Shown here: positions 60,610 to 64,000 of the stretch, in pieces
How the letters are laid out: each line of letters opens with the position of its first letter
Numbering within the stretch: the first letter of the stretch is position 1
From: Bin5 sp965220715
Lineage (GTDB): Bacteria; Chloroflexota; Anaerolineae; Caldilineales; Caldilineaceae
Reading direction: 5' to 3'
DNA length: 64,000 bases
Assembly (NCBI GenBank): GCA_965220715.1
Contig: OZ244843.1
Coordinates: 2,046,001-2,110,000 of the forward strand
Notes under the pieces: model-generated
The model's database searches: none
What the model was told of the DNA's origin: nothing
What the model saw: only the letters and a program-made list of their open reading frames with translations
Translations under genes and position numbers: made by a program

Positions 60610-61071
60610 GTGAAGACGATAACATACCGCTCCGCCGGTGGAATCGTGACGCAAAGAAACATCCTCTCCCACCTGCCGGCTGCAGAATCCTTTCTGCTTC
60701 TCCTGGATCGGCCCAGTCGCGCCGAAGTGCGGCTGCCCAAGGGACATATCGATCCCGGCGAGAGCGCTGAGGAAGCAGCCCTGCGCGAAACCTGCGAAGA
60801 AACAGGTTTTTGTGACCTGCGCATCCTTGCAGACCTGGGCTGGCGTACAGTCGAATTCAACTACAAAGGTGCCCACTACATCCGGGAAGAACGTTACTTC
60901 CTGATGGAACTCCTGTCCGCCCGGCAGACAACCCGGCCCCCCAAAGACGCTAAGCAATTTCAGGTCCTGTGGGCGCCGCTGACCACCGCTAGCGAACGGT
61001 TGACCTTTGAGGCCGAGCGGCTCTTCGTCGAAGACGCTGTAACTACACTGAAAAACCTGCCGCCCCTCTGA
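60610..61071 (+). CDS. NUDIX hydrolase
   Basis: A 153-residue pyrophosphohydrolase of nucleoside diphosphates linked to other groups. The NUDIX box is intact: GHIDPGESAEEAALRETCEETGF (positions about 39-61), with all required Gly, Glu and Arg. The N-terminal RSAGGIVTQRN and the strand YFLMELLSAR fit the fold. The start is GTG, with AGGAG 7 nt upstream. Its divergent neighbour is rsmG. The substrate is not predictable. Confidence 0.9.
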   Translation: MKTITYRSAGGIVTQRNILSHLPAAESFLLLLDRPSRAEVRLPKGHIDPGESAEEAALRETCEETGFCDLRILADLGWRTVEFNYKGAHYIREERYFLMELLSARQTTRPPKDAKQFQVLWAPLTTASERLTFEAERLFVEDAVTTLKNLPPL

Positions 61072-61090
61072 ACCGCCCCAAATACAAAAA

Positions 61091-61112
61091 CCGGGAATGT
61101 TCCCATTCCCGG
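61091..61112 (-). terminator. Rho-independent terminator downstream of infA
   Basis: An 8-bp stem CCGGGAAT / ATTCCCGG with a 6-nt loop is followed on the minus strand by TTTTTGTATTT. It lies about 120 bp past the infA stop and ends the infA message; on the plus strand it lies 20 bp after the NUDIX stop. Confidence 0.65.
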
Positions 61113-61234
61113 CTCGTTTCACCTTCCGCAATGATCGATTTCTGGCAAGCAGTATTAACGCCCCTGTGTTCAGGAGCGCCAGCCTCGCGCCTTTGCGACA
61201 CGTTCAACCGGGCTGCCCCGGTGCAAACTACTCG

Positions 61235-61450
61235 CTACTTACGCCGATATGTTATGCGTCCGCGTGTCAAATCATAGGGACTCATATCGACTCTCACCTT
61301 GTCGCCGAGAAACACGCGAATGTAGTTTCTTCGCATCTTGCCGGACAGATAGGCCAGAACAACGTGTCCATTCTCCAATTCCACCCGAAACTGCGCATTC
61401 GGCAATGCTTCGACGACTTTGCCTTCCAGTGTGAGTATTTCCTCAGCCAT
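61235..61450 (-). CDS. infA: Translation initiation factor IF-1
   Basis: A 71-residue OB-fold factor that binds the ribosomal A site with IF-2 during initiation. The sequence is standard: EGKVVEALPNAQFRVELENGH, then KMRRNYIRVFLGDKVRV and DLTRGRITYR. The length is the family norm. It is transcribed with or after rpsU, 59 bp upstream on the same strand, and ends at the terminator at 61091. Confidence 0.97.
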   Translation of the reverse strand: MAEEILTLEGKVVEALPNAQFRVELENGHVVLAYLSGKMRRNYIRVFLGDKVRVDMSPYDLTRGRITYRRK

Positions 61451-61509
61451 AAATCTCCATCAGTAGGCGCGTGGCCGGCAGTAAAACTGCTTAGTGTTTG
61501 TAGATTTCT

Positions 61510-61713
61510 CTAACGGAAAGAACGGGCCGCATTTCGTCGTGCCTTCCGGATCGCTTTCTGTTTATTGATGCGCCGCACTTCACTCTTGGACGTAAACCAG
61601 CGCTTCTGCCGCACAATGGGCAGTATGCGCGCCTCGGCTACCGACTTGCGAAACCGACGCATCAGGCTTTCCTGAGATTCTCCAGGCCTCAATTCAACGC
61701 TAATCGAACTCAC
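61510..61713 (-). CDS. rpsU: 30S ribosomal protein S21
   Basis: A 67-residue small-subunit protein at the anti-SD end of 16S rRNA. SISVELRPGESQESLMRRFRKSV is diagnostic, and the tail is Arg/Lys-rich. The GTG at 61713 begins the conserved VELRPGE block; an ATG at 61749 would add 12 residues not typical of S21. GAAGGGG before the GTG supports it. A promoter lies at 61793-61822. It is followed by infA. Confidence 0.93.
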   Translation of the reverse strand: MSSISVELRPGESQESLMRRFRKSVAEARILPIVRQKRWFTSKSEVRRINKQKAIRKARRNAARSFR

Positions 61714-61750
61714 CCCCTTCAAGAGGTTGGTGCAAATCGAACAAAACAAG

Positions 61751-61785
61751 CCTGCCAGCCCATATTACTTCAAGCGACTGGCAGG
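61751..61785 (-). terminator. Terminator-like hairpin downstream of the S1-type gene
   Basis: An 8-bp stem CCTGCCAG / CTGGCAGG has a 19-nt loop and is followed on the minus strand by CTTGTTTTGTTC. It lies between the S1 gene and rpsU; since it overlaps the rpsU leader, it might also act as an attenuator. Confidence 0.5.
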
Positions 61786-61792
61786 TTATCTA

Positions 61793-61822
61793 AGTATAAA
61801 CGACTGGGGGCATTGACTGCAA
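61793..61822 (-). promoter_or_regulatory. Possible promoter of rpsU-infA
   Basis: On the minus strand TTGCAG and TATACT are separated by 18 nt, about 80 nt upstream of the rpsU start. The S1 gene's 3' end lies immediately upstream. Confidence 0.5.
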
Positions 61823-61830
61823 ATGCGTCT

Positions 61831-63417
61831 TCAGGACCTTTCCTCTGTTTCATCCATCGCAGCTTCCACAGATGGCTCTTCCTCAGTGGCTGCTTCCCCA
61901 ACGGCCGGGCCAGGTGCCGAATCCGCAACCGTGCCCTCTTCAGATACAGAGTCAACCATCTCTTCTGCGGGAGCATGTGTCTCAGGCTCGACAGCGGCTG
62001 CCTCCGGCTCACCAACAGACGCTTCTGGTTCACTTGGGGAAGCTTCCGGCTCACCAACAGATGCTTCCGGCTCGTCAACGGACGCCTCCGCCTCGCCGAC
62101 CGGCGCCTCCGGCTCCTCAACAGCACGACTTTCGAATTTCTCTGCCTCCGTCTCCAGCAGCGCCTGCCCGATTATTTCGTCGGACTGACGTCGGCTCAGG
62201 CCGATGCGTTGCCGATCCGGGTGAATGCGTAGGATCTTGACCGGAATGCGATCACCGCTGCTTACCATCTTGAGTGGCTCGGCTACAGTGATATCGGCAA
62301 GTTCGCTGATGTGGATCAGTCCTTCGATTCCCGGTTCAAGTTGGGCGAATGCGCCAAAATCTATCACTCTTGTAACGGTGACCAGAATCGTGTCATTCAC
62401 CTTATAGCGCTCTTCAATGCTCTCCCAGGGATTCGACAAGAGCCGTTTGCGGCTAAGCGCGATGCGGCTGCGTTCCTGGTCCAGGCGCAGTACTTCGACC
62501 TGAATGCGCTCGCCCACCCGCAAAACATCGCGCGGGTGGCTGACCGGTGTCCACCCGATTTCACTCACGTGCAGTAGACCGTCCGCGCCGCCAATATCGA
62601 CGAACGCACCAAAGGGGCGCAGGCTGCGTACCTCTCCCTCTACGACCGCGCCGACCTTTAGCTCCTCGAACAACTGCGTTTTGCGCCCAGCCCGGTACTC
62701 GCGCTCAGCCAGCCGATAAGAGAGTACAAGCCGGCGCCGTTGCCGCTCCACTTCGATAACCTTCACAGGCAACTCTTGGCCTACAACCTGTTGCAACCGC
62801 TCGTTGCGCTGGTCCTCGTTCATATTGCGGGGCAGCCCCACGATATGAGAAGCCGGTATAAAGCCCCGCAAGTGGTCGAAATCGGCCAACAGGCCGCCTT
62901 TGTTATAGCCTACAACCTTCCTGACCGTGATCTCACCGCTCTCCAGCATCTTTTCAGCGACGAGCCAATCCTTCTTCTGTAAGGCGTCGGCAATGCTCAA
63001 TACCAACATTCCTTCGTCGGTCGTGAGTTTGCTCACGACAACCGGTACCGTCTCACCTTCAAGCAATGTGCCCATATATTCATCTTCGAGCCGATTCAGA
63101 TCCGACTGGGGCACAATCCCATCTCGCTTGGCGCCAATGTTCACCAACAACTCATTCGTGCGTACCTCCACGACAATACCTTCGCGAAGATCGCCGCGTT
63201 CCGGCAGACTGAGATCATCCTCTTCCGCGAGATACTGTTCAAAAAGCATCTCATCGGCCTGCTGGTCTTCACTGGCCTGCTGGTCATCACTGGCCTGCTG
63301 GTCATCACTGGCCTGCTGCTCTTCACTGGCCTGCTGCTCTTCACTGGCTTGCTCACCGTCGGTGTTCTCGGCCTCGTCGCCTAACTGCTCTGACTCTGAC
63401 ATCATCGAATTGTCCAC
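61831..63417 (-). CDS. rpsA: S1-domain RNA-binding protein (ribosomal protein S1-like)
   Basis: A 528-residue protein with four S1 domains, at about 77-145, 160-230, 247-315 and 335-405. The third has LRPFGAFVDIGGADGLLHVSEI and the fourth VIDFGAFAQLEPGIEGLIHISEL. Domains 1-2 are the more degenerate, as in ribosomal S1 N-termini. The ends are unusual: residues 23-56 are six-residue repeats QASEEQ / QASDDQ, and residues about 435-500 are heptads of the VGEPEAS type. It should bind mRNA and perhaps ribosomes. A near-consensus promoter lies at 63520-63548. Confidence 0.9.
   Translation of the reverse strand: MDNSMMSESEQLGDEAENTDGEQASEEQQASEEQQASDDQQASDDQQASEDQQADEMLFEQYLAEEDDLSLPERGDLREGIVVEVRTNELLVNIGAKRDGIVPQSDLNRLEDEYMGTLLEGETVPVVVSKLTTDEGMLVLSIADALQKKDWLVAEKMLESGEITVRKVVGYNKGGLLADFDHLRGFIPASHIVGLPRNMNEDQRNERLQQVVGQELPVKVIEVERQRRRLVLSYRLAEREYRAGRKTQLFEELKVGAVVEGEVRSLRPFGAFVDIGGADGLLHVSEIGWTPVSHPRDVLRVGERIQVEVLRLDQERSRIALSRKRLLSNPWESIEERYKVNDTILVTVTRVIDFGAFAQLEPGIEGLIHISELADITVAEPLKMVSSGDRIPVKILRIHPDRQRIGLSRRQSDEIIGQALLETEAEKFESRAVEEPEAPVGEAEASVDEPEASVGEPEASPSEPEASVGEPEAAAVEPETHAPAEEMVDSVSEEGTVADSAPGPAVGEAATEEEPSVEAAMDETEERS
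61981..62121. repeat. 21-bp tandem repeat in S1 gene C-terminus
   Basis: About six degenerate 21-bp units encode heptads such as VDEPEAS, VGEPEAS and PSEPEAS. The tract is Pro/Glu/Ala-rich and is probably a flexible acidic tail. Confidence 0.7.
63256..63353. repeat. 18-bp tandem repeat in S1 gene N-terminus
   Basis: Five 18-bp units (GGCCTGCTGGTCATCACT-type) and a partial sixth encode QASDDQ/QASEEQ hexads. Copies differ at only one to three bases, so the array is young and likely to vary in copy number. Confidence 0.85.
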
Positions 63418-63796
63418 CTATGGATTGCGTTGTTGTTCCCAAGGCGGTGGGTGAGCCAACATTGCAGCCAAAACCGCAGGCCACAGTTACCGCCCTGTGC
63501 TGACTACTTGCGTCCCTGCATTATAGCAATCAACTTTGGCGTCGTCAAACACAAAAAAATGACCGGGTGTGCCCCAGATCGTGGAGTATTCATGGGGAAT
63601 GTCAAGGCGTGAGCGGCTTCTCGTCCTGATTCTTGCGCGGTTTGGAGCAACGATATCTAAACCAATTCTGAGTTTCGTTTCAGGAGCTGACAGTTCAATG
63701 AATCTGGAATTCACGAAGAATGAATCTGACAGCCGTGCCCTTTAGAATCGCGTAACAGTTCGACTCCAGCCGCGAGGTCCGGCGCATGAGGCTTGT
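63418..63796. other. Region upstream of the S1 gene
   Basis: About 380 bp hold the S1 promoter and a leader of about 95 nt. I see no gene here. A short frame on the minus strand from 63714 overlaps the promoter and looks fortuitous. Confidence 0.5.
63520..63548 (-). promoter_or_regulatory. Strong promoter of the S1 gene
   Basis: On the minus strand TTGACG, a 17-nt spacer and a perfect TATAAT are present. The start would lie near 63513, leaving a leader of about 95 nt before the ATG at 63417. Confidence 0.8.
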
Positions 63797-64000
63797 TCAC
63801 TCTTTGGCCTCCTGATCAGCCTCCTCTCCACCATCCTTAGGCGTCTGCCCTTCCTGTAATCGCCCTAGTGCCCCCCGAATCTGAGTCCAGGCACGTTTCA
63901 ACAGAGGTACTGCCGTTACCTCCGTGCTTTGACGGGCAAATTCGATTCTCACAAAGCCGGCTGTCAGCCGTGCGACAGCCGCCTCATCTTCACTCTCAAC
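63797..64000 (-). CDS. Partial protein of unknown function (C-terminus)
   Basis: The frame is open from the window edge to a TGA at 63797 and gives the last 67 residues of a protein. It reads EDEAAVARLTAGFVRIEFARQ, a basic stretch PLLKRAWTQIRGALGRL, and an acidic tail EEADQEAKE. Codon use looks coding. It is too short to name. Confidence 0.6.
   Translation of the reverse strand, partial: VESEDEAAVARLTAGFVRIEFARQSTEVTAVPLLKRAWTQIRGALGRLQEGQTPKDGGEEADQEAKE

Noticed and set aside
63487..63714. Minus-strand frame upstream of the S1 gene
   Set aside because: It spans the near-consensus S1 promoter and has no ribosome site or family resemblance.

Overview
The window looks like a GC-rich chromosomal segment of a free-living or host-associated member of the Chloroflexota (Anaerolineae/Caldilineales-like). 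This is inference from gene content, not a placed phylogeny. The supporting content is: several enolase-superfamily enzymes and phytanoyl-CoA-type dioxygenases, a fused GlyQ-GlyS glycyl-tRNA synthetase, the radical-SAM/DUF2344 pair, a Rex repressor, a four-repeat S1 protein and many lipoprotein-style Thr/Pro-rich linkers. Most genes start at ATG with a GGAG-type ribosome binding site, but TTG and GTG starts are common.

Region by region. 1-2.3 kb: hairpins at the left edge, an enolase-superfamily protein, a RidA protein and tRNA-Glu(CTC). 2.3-5.6 kb: a promoter, a structured leader with an orphan tRNA T-arm, then the radical-SAM and DUF2344 pair. 5.6-8.1 kb (minus): a Gfo/Idh/MocA oxidoreductase and a ceramidase-like protein. 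8.3-10.6 kb (plus): a membrane-SPFH fusion and a lectin-like protein. 10.7-19.3 kb (minus): RraA, an aminotransferase, RidA, cytochrome c, a dipeptidase, a cluster of strong palindromes, then an Asp-box propeller protein immediately behind a divergent chaperonin, and threonine synthase. 20-24 kb (plus): an ABC-2 exporter. 24.3-26.9 kb: a DUF433 antitoxin with a decayed toxin, purM and an enoyl-CoA hydratase. 26.9-38.3 kb (mostly minus): an ion channel, tRNA-Val(CAC), a GH-A lipoprotein, MoaB, PhyH, a ScyD/GlcG fusion, a LysM-cytochrome c fusion, a J-like/SH3 membrane protein and a KDG kinase/KDPG aldolase operon. 38.3-39.6 kb: a gene-free, IS-scarred stretch. 39.6-47.4 kb (plus): a cassette joining a peptide ABC importer (two binding proteins, two permeases, no ATPase) to a TldD/TldE protease pair. 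47.4-53.9 kb: a sugar-acid island with two tandemly duplicated gene pairs. 53.9-64 kb: housekeeping genes (glyQS, rex, rsmG, NUDIX, infA, rpsU, S1-type protein) with PhyH and SDR genes inserted.

How the genes work together. The dominant theme is scavenging: sugar-acid dehydration (four MR/MLE enzymes), 2-keto-3-deoxy sugar-acid cleavage (KDG kinase and aldolase), sugar dehydrogenases/epimerases, and peptide uptake and hydrolysis. The parts most worth a second look are the divergent chaperonin with its propeller partner (the ATPase Asp398 position reads Arg), the Tld-Dpp cassette with a signal-less binding protein, and several unusual domain fusions (LysM with cytochrome c, ScyD with GlcG, a membrane domain with SPFH).
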